Positions 43,117 through 51,663 are shown, counted from the stretch's first letter. The stretch: 64,000 bases of DNA from Halogeometricum rufum (GCF_900112175.1 NZ_FOYT01000001.1:1612001-1676000); one strand, 5' to 3'. The notes: generated by a model from the sequence alone, not told the origin. Made by a program: numbers and translations.

Positions 43117-44595
43117 ATGCGTCCGCGCGGGCAGACCACGGTGCTGGTCGTGACCGTGCTGTTGCTCGTCTCGACGGCGGTTCCGGTCAGCGTGTTCCTC
43201 ACCGGCGGCACCATCGACCCGACGACGGGCGACGACGTGCCGACGATAGAGACCGCCGACGCGTCGGACGCCCCCGACGCCGGCGACGTCGAGACGAGTC
43301 GGGAGGCGCGCCAGCGCCAGCGCATCCGCGAGCGCATCGACGTCGTCGACCAGCACGACGCCCTCCAGCGAGTCGGCGCGTTCGAGGCGCACACGCACGG
43401 CATCACCGGCGAGGGCGTCACCGTCGGCGTCGTCGGGCGGTCGTTCGACGCCGACGCGGAGAGCGTCGCCACGCACGTCGCCGACCACGAGCGGTTCGGC
43501 GGCCGACTGCGGCCGTACCGGGACACCGCCCACGGCACCGCCGTCGCCGAAATCGTCGCCGAGACGGCGCCCGAGTCGGAACTGTACCTCGCCGCCGTGG
43601 GGTCGGAGCCGACGACCGACCGGTACGACGACGCCGTGCGCTGGCTGGTCGCCAACGACGTGGACGTCGTCGTCGACTCGGGGAGCTACTTCCCGCGGAC
43701 GGCGAACGCCTCGGCGAACCTCTCGCGGACGGCGCAGTACGCCATCGACCACGGGGCCATCTACGTCACCTCCGCCGGCAACTACGCGGGCCACCACTGG
43801 TCCGGCGACGGCACCGCCGCGGGGTGGGTGAACTTCTCGGCGACCGACCAGGCGAACTACCTCGGGGAGGGCACCGTCTCCGGTCGGGTGTCGCTCCGCG
43901 CGCAGTGGGACACCGCGGCCGACTACGACCTGTACCTCTACCGCGACCTGCCGGGGTCGGACGACCCGGTGGTGGCGAAGTCGACGCGGCGTTCCCGCGG
44001 CGGCATGGAGGCGATAGACGTTGCCGTCCCCGAGGGCCACTACTACGTCGCCCTGTACGCGCGCGAGGGCGTCGCGTCGCCGGGGACGGTGCAGTTGTTC
44101 TCGGCTCGCCACCGACTGGGGAACACCGACGCCGCGGGGAGCGTCGTCGCGCCGACGACGGGGCACGGCATCATCACCGTCGGAGCCATCGGGTCGCACG
44201 GGTCGGTCCGGTCGTACAGTTCGCTCGGGCGCGACGGGTCGGTGGACCTCGCCGCGCCGGACGGCGTCGAGACGGACTCCGTCGGCGCGTTCTACGGCAC
44301 CTCCGCGGCGACGCCGTTCGTCGGCGGCGCGGCCGCCCTCGTCGCCTCGCAGGGCAACCTCACGCCCGCGCAGACGGAGTTCCTCCTCGAACGGACGAGT
44401 CGAACCGGGGACCTGGACGCCTACGCCGCGGCGTCGGCGGCGAGGCGACCGTTCGACGTGCCCGAGTCGGCCGTCACCGGCGCGCCGGGCGACGGCAACT
44501 GGACCGGCGGCGGCGCGAACGTGTCCGACCCCGTCGCACCGTCCGGCGTGAACGCGTCCGCCGCCGGGGAGGCGTCGGAGGCGCGGGCGCCCTGA
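43117..44595 (+). CDS. membrane-anchored S8 subtilase-like protein lacking the catalytic Asp
   Basis: A 492-residue protein with an N-terminal helix (residues 8-30; signal or anchor). The subtilase fold keeps His139 (AHGTAVAEIV), oxyanion Asn222 (TSAGNYAG) and Ser396 (YGTSAATPFVGGAAALV). At the first triad site the usual V-x-V-(I/L)-D-T-G reads VGVVGRSFD, with Gly107 in place of Asp; Asp111 is four residues later. A beta-rich, PPC-like insert (about 235-330) splits the catalytic half. It may be inactive, use Asp111, or be a binding protein. Co-translated with the upstream regulator. Confidence 0.8.
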   Translation: MRPRGQTTVLVVTVLLLVSTAVPVSVFLTGGTIDPTTGDDVPTIETADASDAPDAGDVETSREARQRQRIRERIDVVDQHDALQRVGAFEAHTHGITGEGVTVGVVGRSFDADAESVATHVADHERFGGRLRPYRDTAHGTAVAEIVAETAPESELYLAAVGSEPTTDRYDDAVRWLVANDVDVVVDSGSYFPRTANASANLSRTAQYAIDHGAIYVTSAGNYAGHHWSGDGTAAGWVNFSATDQANYLGEGTVSGRVSLRAQWDTAADYDLYLYRDLPGSDDPVVAKSTRRSRGGMEAIDVAVPEGHYYVALYAREGVASPGTVQLFSARHRLGNTDAAGSVVAPTTGHGIITVGAIGSHGSVRSYSSLGRDGSVDLAAPDGVETDSVGAFYGTSAATPFVGGAAALVASQGNLTPAQTEFLLERTSRTGDLDAYAAASAARRPFDVPESAVTGAPGDGNWTGGGANVSDPVAPSGVNASAAGEASEARAP

Positions 44596-44707
44596 CGCCG
44601 CCGCCGACCGCCCGACTGCGGCGCGGAACGGCGGCCGCGGTGCACGCGACGGTCCGCCCGCCGCGCGAACGTTCAAGTGCGAACGCGCGGCCATCACCGA
44701 CACCCAT

Positions 44708-47158
44708 ATGACCACCGCGGCGGGAGTGAGACGCGTGAACTGGCAGGCCGTGTTCGGCCACCCCGAACCCTACCCCGAGCAAGCCGACGGCATCGACGCG
44801 GCCATCGACGCCGCCGAGGACGACGGCTTCCTCGTGGTGGAGGGCGCGTGCGGGACGGGCAAGACGATGCTCGCACTCACGGCCGGCATCGACCGGGTCC
44901 GCGACCCCGACTCCGACTACGAACGGGTGCTGGTGCTGACGAGCGTCAAACAGCAGTTGCGACAGTTCGAGGAGGACCTGCGGACCATCAACGACGGACT
45001 GCCCGACGACTGGAACCCCGTCTCGGGGCTGACGCTGGTCGGCAAGGCGGACGTCTGCCCGTACAGTCGCGAGAGCGTCGCGGGTATCGACGACGCCACG
45101 GTGTACGACCGCTGCGAGGGTCTCAGAGAGCGCACGCGGAACCTCGTCGGCAGCGCGGGACGAAGTCCCGCTGGCAGCCGGACGCAGTCCGGCGATGACG
45201 GCGGCGTCGCCTCGACGGGCAAACTGGTGAAGGAGGCCCGCGCGGCCCAGACCGGCCTCCTCGACACCGGCGCGTCCGGCGGCGGGCCGGACTACCTCGA
45301 AACCGCCGGCGAACCGACGCCGTACCTGCCCGAGACGGCCGAGTACGAGGACACCGAGTACTGTCCGTTCTACGCGACGTTTCTGGACGACTTGCCCGAG
45401 GAGGGCGACCCGGTGGAGGCCGTCCCGTTCGACGTGACCGAGTTGGGCCTCGTCGACACAGAGGAACTCGTCCGCCTGTCGGCCGGGTACGGCACCTGCC
45501 CGCACTCGGTGATGGGCGCGGTCCTGCCGCACGTCGAAGTCGTCGTCGGCAACTACTACCACGCGTTCGACCCGACGACGGTGGGGTCGTTCACGGGCGC
45601 CCTCGTGGACGACAGCACGTTCGTCGTCTGCGACGAGGCGCACATGCTCGAACCGCGCGTCCGCGAACTCGTCAGCGACGGCGTGGGCGACGCCACTCTG
45701 CGCGACGCCGAAAACGAGTTGACTCGCGTCGTCCAGCCCGTCGAGTTCGACGACGGCGGGAAGGCGACAGAGGACGCCGACCTGGTCCGCGGCGAACTCG
45801 AAGACGCGGACGTGACGCTCCGGGAACTGAAGGAGACGCGCGACTTCGTGCGCGACGTGCGCGAGGAGGTTGACCGCCGCGTGACGGCCCACCTCGACCG
45901 AACGCTTCCCGACTGGCGCGCGGACCTCACCCGACTGGACGACGACGAGATACCCCTGCGGGACCCCGAGGAACCCGCGACGGACGAACTGACCGAGTGG
46001 GCCGAGGCGGCGGGCTACGACGAGGGGACGTGGGTCCGCGCGGAGACGGTCGGTGCCGTCGCCGCCCGCGTCCTGAACAGCGCCGAGGAGGAGGACAAAC
46101 GCCGCGCCGCGCCGGCCGTCGGGCGGACGCTGGCGAACTGGGCGCGCGCGGACCACACGTCGTTCTTCCGGGAGATAGAACTCGACCGGACGTGGGACGA
46201 GACGGCCCGCGAGGACTCGTGGCGACGGGCGTACAACGCGCATCTGGCGCTCCACAACTGTATCCCCGGCGACGCCATCGCCGAACGACTCGGGGAGTTC
46301 GGCGGCGGCGTCCTCATGTCCGCGACGCTCGCCCCCCTCGACGTCTTCCGGGAGGTGACCGGGCTGAACGCCCTCGAAGCCGACGGGCGACCGGTCGTCG
46401 AGCGGACGTACGGGCTCGGCTTCCCACCGGAGAACCGCGCGTCGTTCGCCGTGGACGTGCCGAAGTTCACCTACGAGAACCGCGGGCCGCCGGGCGAGGA
46501 CAACGAGACGAGACGGGCGTACGTGGACGCCTGCGCCGAGATTGCCGCCTCGCCGGGCAACGTCCTCGTCGGGATGCCGAGTTACGCCGAGGCGAAGTGG
46601 ATGGCGGGCGAACTCGACGAGCGACTGTCGAAGACGGTACTGCTGGACGAGGCGTCCGACGACGGCGCGACCGAACGCCTGAAGGCCGACTTCTTCGGCG
46701 GCGGCGAGAAGGTGCTGGTGACGAGTCTGCGCGGGACGCTCACGGAGGGCGTCGACTACCGGGGCGACAGACTCGCCGCGGCCGTCGTCTGCGGCGTCCC
46801 CATCATCAACACGTCGAGTCCGCGGACGCGGGCGCTGAAGACGGCGTACGACCGCGAGTTCGGGGACGTTCCCGCGAGCGACGCGAGCGGGAGCCCGCGG
46901 GACGCGTCAGCGTCACGCGACGGGTTCGAGGCGGCGCTCACGGTGCCGGCGGTCAGGAAGGCCAGACAGGCCATCGGCCGGGTCATCCGCGGCCCCGAGG
47001 AGGTGGGCGTCCGCGCGTTCGTGGACGCACGCTACGCTCGGGACTCGTGGAACAGCGTCCGCGAGTACTTCCCGGAGACCGAACGCGAGGAGTTCTCGCC
47101 GGTCAGTCCGGACATGCTTCGGTTCGGCGTCGACCGGTTCTGGTCGTCGGTCGAGTAG
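44708..47158 (+). CDS. Rad3/DinG/XPD-family Fe-S DNA helicase
   Basis: An 816-residue SF2 helicase. Walker A EGACGTGKTML lies near residues 47-57. The Fe-S cluster cysteines are at about 117 (VCPYS), 136 (DRCEG), 219 (EYCPFY) and 264 (GTCPHS). The DEAH box (VCDEAHML) is followed by motif VI (QAIGRVIRG). These enzymes unwind DNA 5'-3' in repair. Two low-complexity, palindrome-encoded segments interrupt it (about 147-165 and 722-738). Its ATG lies 112 nt after the subtilase-like gene, so it may be transcribed separately. Confidence 0.92.
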   Translation: MTTAAGVRRVNWQAVFGHPEPYPEQADGIDAAIDAAEDDGFLVVEGACGTGKTMLALTAGIDRVRDPDSDYERVLVLTSVKQQLRQFEEDLRTINDGLPDDWNPVSGLTLVGKADVCPYSRESVAGIDDATVYDRCEGLRERTRNLVGSAGRSPAGSRTQSGDDGGVASTGKLVKEARAAQTGLLDTGASGGGPDYLETAGEPTPYLPETAEYEDTEYCPFYATFLDDLPEEGDPVEAVPFDVTELGLVDTEELVRLSAGYGTCPHSVMGAVLPHVEVVVGNYYHAFDPTTVGSFTGALVDDSTFVVCDEAHMLEPRVRELVSDGVGDATLRDAENELTRVVQPVEFDDGGKATEDADLVRGELEDADVTLRELKETRDFVRDVREEVDRRVTAHLDRTLPDWRADLTRLDDDEIPLRDPEEPATDELTEWAEAAGYDEGTWVRAETVGAVAARVLNSAEEEDKRRAAPAVGRTLANWARADHTSFFREIELDRTWDETAREDSWRRAYNAHLALHNCIPGDAIAERLGEFGGGVLMSATLAPLDVFREVTGLNALEADGRPVVERTYGLGFPPENRASFAVDVPKFTYENRGPPGEDNETRRAYVDACAEIAASPGNVLVGMPSYAEAKWMAGELDERLSKTVLLDEASDDGATERLKADFFGGGEKVLVTSLRGTLTEGVDYRGDRLAAAVVCGVPIINTSSPRTRALKTAYDREFGDVPASDASGSPRDASASRDGFEAALTVPAVRKARQAIGRVIRGPEEVGVRAFVDARYARDSWNSVREYFPETEREEFSPVSPDMLRFGVDRFWSSVE
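45155..45193 (+). repeat. two adjacent 7-bp hairpins inserted in frame in the Rad3-family helicase gene
   Basis: Arms GCGGGAC (45155-45161) and GTCCCGC (45165-45171) around GAA, then GCCGGAC (45177-45183) and GTCCGGC (45187-45193) around GCA. The segment encodes SAGRSPAGSRTQSGDDGG, which looks unlike the surrounding enzyme and lies in the Fe-S region. This suggests a small palindromic element tolerated in frame. Confidence 0.7.
46871..46923 (+). repeat. second palindrome-rich in-frame insertion in the helicase gene
   Basis: A GC-rich segment with overlapping inverted repeats (CCCGC 46871-46875 with GCGGG 46887-46891, CCCGCGGG at 46894-46901, GACGCGTC at 46901-46908). It encodes PASDASGSPRDASASRDG, inserted between YDREFGDV and GFEAALTVPAVRKARQ. 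It has the same low-complexity character as the first insertion but a different sequence. Confidence 0.6.
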
Positions 47159-47244
47159 GCGCGGGTCGAATCGCCGCCGCCGAGTGGCCGTTCGATGGGT
47201 CGCCGTTCGTCGACCGGTCGTCCGCCGCGGACGCCGCCGCCCGC

Positions 47245-47427
47245 CTAGCCGTCGTACGCGTCGCGACAGTCGTCAGAACAGAAGTGGCGATGCCGGACGG
47301 AACCGTCTTCGATCCACGTGACGACGCGGTGCGTCGCCGACTGCACTATCGGGTCGCCGCAGGTCGCACAGGTCGGCGCGTCGGACTCGTCGACGTCCGT
47401 CCCGAGGTCAGAGGTCGGGTCTACCAT
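47245..47427 (-). CDS. 60-residue zinc-finger protein
   Basis: A 60-residue protein starting at ATG 47427. C-x2-C (CATCGDP, near residue 20) and C-x3-C (FCSDDCRDAYDG at the C-terminus) make a four-Cys site, the MYM/FCS-like arrangement. The HFCSDDCRDAY ending is a common form in haloarchaeal small zinc proteins. The function is unknown; it may bind nucleic acid or protein. The acidic N-terminus (residues 1-18) is probably disordered. Confidence 0.8.
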   Translation of the reverse strand: MVDPTSDLGTDVDESDAPTCATCGDPIVQSATHRVVTWIEDGSVRHRHFCSDDCRDAYDG

Positions 47428-47486
47428 CTCTCCACGGGGAGAGTGACCGGACGCACTTGACTTCGACTCAGGTGGCGGAACTTGCC

Positions 47487-48872
47487 TCACGGGTCGCGGG
47501 TCGCCGGGTGGTGGACCGTCAGTTCCGTCTCCGACGCGGGCGTCTCGACGGTTCGCACCCGGCCGTCGGGCCAGCGAACGGTGACCTCGCGGGGCGTCGC
47601 CAACGGGGCGGTGTCGCCGCCGAGGCCGAAGTGCGCCACCGGTTCTATCTGACAGAGGTAGCCGGACCCGCCGCAGACGAGTCGCGTCTGCGCGCCGCGG
47701 TCGGTCCGGAGCGTCACGACGGCGTTGCGGGCGGGCGCGCCGTACTCCGTCACGGGGCGGACCCGGAGCCACTCGTTCTCCGTGGGGGCGGCGTACAGCG
47801 ACAGCGGTTGCGACCCGAGTTCGCCGTGGACGACGAGGAGTTCGAGCGTTCCGTCGCCGTCCACGTCGCAGACCGTCGCGCCGGTGCCGAGTCCGCGGGG
47901 TTCCCGCGCCGCGCCGGGGTCGCCGACCGTCCACTCGCCGTCGCGGTGGCGGAGCAGTTGGTTCGGCGCGCCCATCGCGTTGGCGAACAGTTCGCAGGTG
48001 CCGTCGTTGTCGAAGTCGGCGGCGAGGACCGTCCGAGTCCGCGTCGGTTCCCTCCACGCCGCCGGGGCGACGTCGACGAACCCGTCGCCGCGTCGTTCGT
48101 AGATGCGGTTGGGCTCCTCCCAGTTGCCGACCGCGAGGTCGAACCGCCCGTCGCCGTCGGGGTCCACGAGGGCGACGCCGCGGGCGTGTTCCGAGGGGGC
48201 GTCGAGGCCGAACTCGGCCGCCACGTCGGTGAAGTGCCCGCGTTCGTTGCGGAGCAGGTAGTTCGGGCCGCGTTCGTTGCCGACGAACACGTCCGTCCGG
48301 TCGGTGACGATGGGGCCGACGACGAGCGACCGGCCGCCGGTGAGGAAGTCGACGCCCACCTCCTCGGCCATGTCGGTCACCTCGTCGTCGTCGCCCAGTT
48401 CGTAGAAGCGCATCGGCGCGCCGTAACACGCCAGGAGTAGCCCGTACCGTCCGGTCCCGAGGCGGTCCACGGCGGCGACGGACCGGCCCGCGCGGACGTT
48501 CTCGCGCCCGGCGTTGACGGGGAGGGTGAACACGTCTCGCCACCCCCTCGCCGTCCAGTCGAACAGGCGGTCCGTCTCCGTGGCGATGCCGCCGTAGGCG
48601 TCGCTGTTGTGGACGTACAGTTCCTCCGTGCCGTCGGCGTCCACGTCCGCGGCGACGACGCCGAACGCGTGACCGTGCGGGTCCGCGAGTGCCTCGGGCG
48701 TCACGTCGGCGACGCTCCCCGTCCCGTCGGGCGCGAGGAGGCGGTTGTCGGTGCCGTAACCGCCGACGAAGACGCGCGGCCCGTCCGGGCCGACGAAGAC
48801 CGCCGCTCCGTACCCTTTGAGCGGTCGCCTGTCGGGGAGACGGCCGGAGCGGTCCTCGAACATACCCCCCAT
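47487..48872 (-). CDS. FG-GAP/VCBS repeat protein with UnbV/ASPIC C-terminal domain (CRTAC1 family)
   Basis: A 461-residue beta-propeller. Four calcium-binding FG-GAP loops of D-x-D-x-D-G type are visible: DVDADGTEEL, DPDGDGRFDL, DFDNDGTCEL and DVDGDGTLEL. The last 90 residues (GAPARNAVVTLRTDRGAQTR, then EPVAHFGLGGDTAP and VTVRWPDGRVRTVE) are an UnbV/ASPIC domain. CRTAC1 proteins are usually secreted; this one has no signal peptide or Tat motif, so it may be cytoplasmic. Start 48872 or 48863 (MFEDRSGRLP) both fit. Function unknown. Confidence 0.85.
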   Translation of the reverse strand: MGGMFEDRSGRLPDRRPLKGYGAAVFVGPDGPRVFVGGYGTDNRLLAPDGTGSVADVTPEALADPHGHAFGVVAADVDADGTEELYVHNSDAYGGIATETDRLFDWTARGWRDVFTLPVNAGRENVRAGRSVAAVDRLGTGRYGLLLACYGAPMRFYELGDDDEVTDMAEEVGVDFLTGGRSLVVGPIVTDRTDVFVGNERGPNYLLRNERGHFTDVAAEFGLDAPSEHARGVALVDPDGDGRFDLAVGNWEEPNRIYERRGDGFVDVAPAAWREPTRTRTVLAADFDNDGTCELFANAMGAPNQLLRHRDGEWTVGDPGAAREPRGLGTGATVCDVDGDGTLELLVVHGELGSQPLSLYAAPTENEWLRVRPVTEYGAPARNAVVTLRTDRGAQTRLVCGGSGYLCQIEPVAHFGLGGDTAPLATPREVTVRWPDGRVRTVETPASETELTVHHPATRDP

Positions 48873-49055
48873 CGGCGGTGGACGCCGAAAAACGTCAGGG
48901 TCTGCGTCAGACCGGGCGAGTGCGGCCAGTCGGCGCGAACACCTCCGAAATGAGGACTTTCTATATTGTGGACTAAATATCGGCCGTGGTGTCTATTGAG
49001 CTGACTTAGCAGGGGTTATGTAGGCCGGCGGCGCCACGTGTAACTGAGGACGCAT

Positions 49056-49298
49056 ATGTCCGACTCACCCGCCAGTTCACAGGGGCCGTCCGAACCGTGG
49101 GCAACGACCGACGCCGCCGCGAGCACGTTCCGCGAAATCGACGGTCGAGACTACGAACTCCACAGCGTCGTCGTCCAGTACGACGGCGAACCGGACCGGT
49201 GTACGGTCTATCCGCGTCGCGACCGCTGTCTCGACCGGATGGCGGCGTGGTTGTCCGCCGACCTCGACGCGTTCGTCGGCCTCGAAGAGATGCGCTAG
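49056..49298 (+). CDS. DUF7511-like small haloarchaeal protein
   Basis: An 80-residue soluble protein. A disordered Ser/Pro start precedes a compact alpha/beta segment (YELHSVVVQYDGEPDRCTVYPRR, then LDRMAAWLSADLDAFVGLEEMR). It matches my memory of the haloarchaeal DUF7511 family; function unknown. Its stop overlaps, tail to tail, the stop of the MutS-like gene (49295-49298). An AT-rich stretch at 48959-48982 may hold the promoter, which would leave a leader of about 50 nt. Confidence 0.75.
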   Translation: MSDSPASSQGPSEPWATTDAAASTFREIDGRDYELHSVVVQYDGEPDRCTVYPRRDRCLDRMAAWLSADLDAFVGLEEMR

Positions 49299-51028
49299 AA
49301 GGCGTCAGACAGCGTCCGCTGGACCGCCTCCTCGCCGACGGCGGCCGCCAGCGCCTCGAACCCCTGTCGTTCGGCGCGGTCGCGCGCGTTCGCGACGAGG
49401 CGCGAGACGATGAACTCCGGCGTGGACTTGCCGACGGTACCGAAGCGCGGTTGGTAGTCCACGCGAAGCGCCAACTCCTCGGTCAGCCCCTCCGCGAAGA
49501 TGCCGTCGATGCGCGCCTCGTCCGGGAGCGGACTCAGGTCGTCGGCGAGGTGCGTCACGTAGACGCCGAGAGCCTCCTGGTCGACCGTCAACGACACCAG
49601 CCCGTTGAGCAGGTCGGCCGCCCGGCCGGGTTCGGTGATGGCCTCGAACTCGTCGACGAGCATCAGCGTCCGCCCGCCCGAGGCGAGGGGCGGGACGATG
49701 GACTTCAGCGTCGACTCGAGGACGCCCGCGTTGAAACTGGCGTGCCGTCGGTGGAAGACGATGGTGTCGAAGTCGCCGACCTCTGCGGCCTCGGCGGGGA
49801 CGGGCAGGCCCATCGAGGCGAGGAGGACGACCTGACAGAGCGTCTCCAACAGCGTCGTCTTCCCGCCGGAGTTCGCCCCCGTGAGCACCGCCACCCGGTC
49901 CCCCGACGGGGGCGCGGCGTCGCCGCCGCCGAGTCCGTGCGTGCCGACGGCGTAGGAGACGGGGTCGACGTCGCCCGACAGCGTGAGGTTCCGCGCGCCG
50001 ACGACGGCGACGCCGTCGGCGACGAGTGCGGGGCGCGTGAGGTCGTACTCCGCCGCGAACCGCCCGAGCGACAACTCGAAGGCGATGTCGGAGACGGCGG
50101 TGAGCGCGGCGTCCACGTCCTCGCGGGCGGCCTCCACGTCGCCCCGCAGGTCGGCCGCGACGCGTTCCTCGCGCGCCTCGACGTCGGCTTCGAGTTCCTC
50201 CACCAGCGTCCGGAGCGTCGTCGAGGCGAAGTCCGCCTCGTCGTAGGCGTCGGCGGCCGTCGCGGCTTCGATGCGCCCGCGCCGGAGGTCCGACTCCTCG
50301 GCGACGTACTCGACGAACGCCGACTGAAACTCCTCCAGACTGCGGACGCCGCGCGACCGGACCGATTCGAGGACGTCCAGCGCGCCGTTCTCCAGTCCGC
50401 GGACGGTGTCGAGTCTGTCCCGGAGTCGGTCCAGTTCCTCGTCGGCGCCGGCGGCGACGGAGCCGTCGGGTTCGACGTAGCCGAGTGCGCCCGCGGCGTC
50501 GCGGAGTGCGTCGTCGTCCACGCCGTCGAGGGCGGCGAACGTCGTCCCGCGCAGTCCCGCCTCGCGGAGCGAGAGGGCCGCCTCGACGGCCGCACGGTCG
50601 GTCCCGCCCGCCTCGTCGTAGCGCTCGAACGCGTCGAGGACGGCCGTCCGCGACGCCTCGTCGAGGGCCGCCCACGCCTCGCGGGCGGCGAGCACGTCGT
50701 CCAGTCGTTCCTCGCGCTCTTCGACCCGTTCCAGCGGCGTGAGCACGCGAATCCGGTCGGCGGCGTGGTCGGTGACGGCGTACTCGCTGGCGAGGGTCAA
50801 CAGGTCGTCGTACACGTCGTGGACGTCGCGCGTGCCGAGGGCGTCCATCCCGGCCGCGCCGTTCGCCCGCCGGAGGATTCGAACCGCCCGCCCGCGGGGG
50901 AGACCCGCGTCGGCGAGCGTCCTGATGTCGGCTCCCTCGATGGCCTCGACGGCCCGTTCGACGCCGAGCGTCTCGCGGAGTCGTTCGCTCGTCTTCGGAC
51001 CGACCCCCCAGTAGTCCTGCAGTCGCAT
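49295..51028 (-). CDS. MutS-like ATPase with N-terminal helix-hairpin-helix
   Basis: A 577-residue protein. An HhH motif (DYWGVGPKTSERLRETLG) opens the protein, helical core segments follow, and the MutS domain V ATPase ends it: Walker A TGANSGGKTTLLE, Walker B LMLVDEFEAI and the VTHLADDL switch. It lacks the mismatch-binding domain I, so it is closer to MutS2/MutS5-type proteins, which act on branched DNA or collided ribosomes rather than mismatches. Start at ATG 51028. No MutL is nearby. The function in haloarchaea is not known. Confidence 0.88.
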   Translation of the reverse strand: MRLQDYWGVGPKTSERLRETLGVERAVEAIEGADIRTLADAGLPRGRAVRILRRANGAAGMDALGTRDVHDVYDDLLTLASEYAVTDHAADRIRVLTPLERVEEREERLDDVLAAREAWAALDEASRTAVLDAFERYDEAGGTDRAAVEAALSLREAGLRGTTFAALDGVDDDALRDAAGALGYVEPDGSVAAGADEELDRLRDRLDTVRGLENGALDVLESVRSRGVRSLEEFQSAFVEYVAEESDLRRGRIEAATAADAYDEADFASTTLRTLVEELEADVEAREERVAADLRGDVEAAREDVDAALTAVSDIAFELSLGRFAAEYDLTRPALVADGVAVVGARNLTLSGDVDPVSYAVGTHGLGGGDAAPPSGDRVAVLTGANSGGKTTLLETLCQVVLLASMGLPVPAEAAEVGDFDTIVFHRRHASFNAGVLESTLKSIVPPLASGGRTLMLVDEFEAITEPGRAADLLNGLVSLTVDQEALGVYVTHLADDLSPLPDEARIDGIFAEGLTEELALRVDYQPRFGTVGKSTPEFIVSRLVANARDRAERQGFEALAAAVGEEAVQRTLSDAF

Positions 51029-51151
51029 ACGGGCACGTGGTCAGGGGCCCCCTTGTAGGTTCCTCGTTCGCGCCGTCGGCGCTTCGGGTCGGAACTCACC
51101 GCGCCGTCGCCGTCCGGTCGGCGAGCGACGGCCTCGGCGTCGTCCGTCCGG

Positions 51152-51472
51152 CTACCGGGTCGTGAGGCGTCGGTCGTCGCCGGTCACGGCCCCCGCGTCC
51201 GCTGATTCTCCGTCCCCGCCGTCGGCGGCGGAGTCGGCGTTCGACGACGTGCCGTTCGACGCGTCGGCGTCCGCGGCGGCCGACGAGAGGACGTCGGTGA
51301 GGAGTCTGACGGCGGCCGCGTGGTCGCCGCGCGAGGCGCGGAGCGCAATCGAGGTGGTTCCGAGTTCCCGGTACTCCGCGAACGCGCTCTCGTCGACGAC
51401 GCCCCGTTCGACGAAGTCCTCCGCGACGCACGTCAGGAGGGCGTGGAGGTGGACCAGTTCGTTCTTCTTCAT
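51152..51472 (-). CDS. UPF0058 family protein
   Basis: A 106-residue protein. Residues 1-60 form the UPF0058 helical domain (MKKNELVHLHALLTCVAEDF, then VRLLTDVLS). The last 45 residues are an Ala/Asp/Ser-rich disordered tail. UPF0058 is found across haloarchaea; its function is unknown. The 51472 ATG gives the exact family N-terminus. Confidence 0.9.
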   Translation of the reverse strand: MKKNELVHLHALLTCVAEDFVERGVVDESAFAEYRELGTTSIALRASRGDHAAAVRLLTDVLSSAAADADASNGTSSNADSAADGGDGESADAGAVTGDDRRLTTR

Positions 51473-51595
51473 CGTCGCAGAGTAGGGGTTCAGGCCGGGT
51501 AAAGGCCGCGCCCGTGGAAATCGGCGTCGCGGCCACACCGCCCGGAAATGCAGTCGAACGAGGCGGCCCCCGACGGCTGAGAGACGGGGAAAGCC

Positions 51596-51602
51596 GTATA
51601 TG
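51596..51602 (+). promoter_or_regulatory. TATA-like box upstream of the sensor kinase gene
   Basis: GTATATG at 51596-51602 implies a start near 51625 and a leader of about 40 nt to the ATG at 51664. The leader contains a GGGAGG-like ribosome binding sequence (51645-51650). Confidence 0.5.
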
Positions 51603-51663
51603 TTTCGCACTAAGATAGACTACAAAGAACGAGGCCTCCGGTTTGGGAGGCGTCGCGACCATC

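Noticed and set aside
42483-47158. Regulator, subtilase-like protein and helicase considered as an anti-phage defence system
   Set aside because: The helicase is a housekeeping-type Rad3 protein 112 nt away, no effector or mobile-element signs are seen, and the locus lies among core genes.
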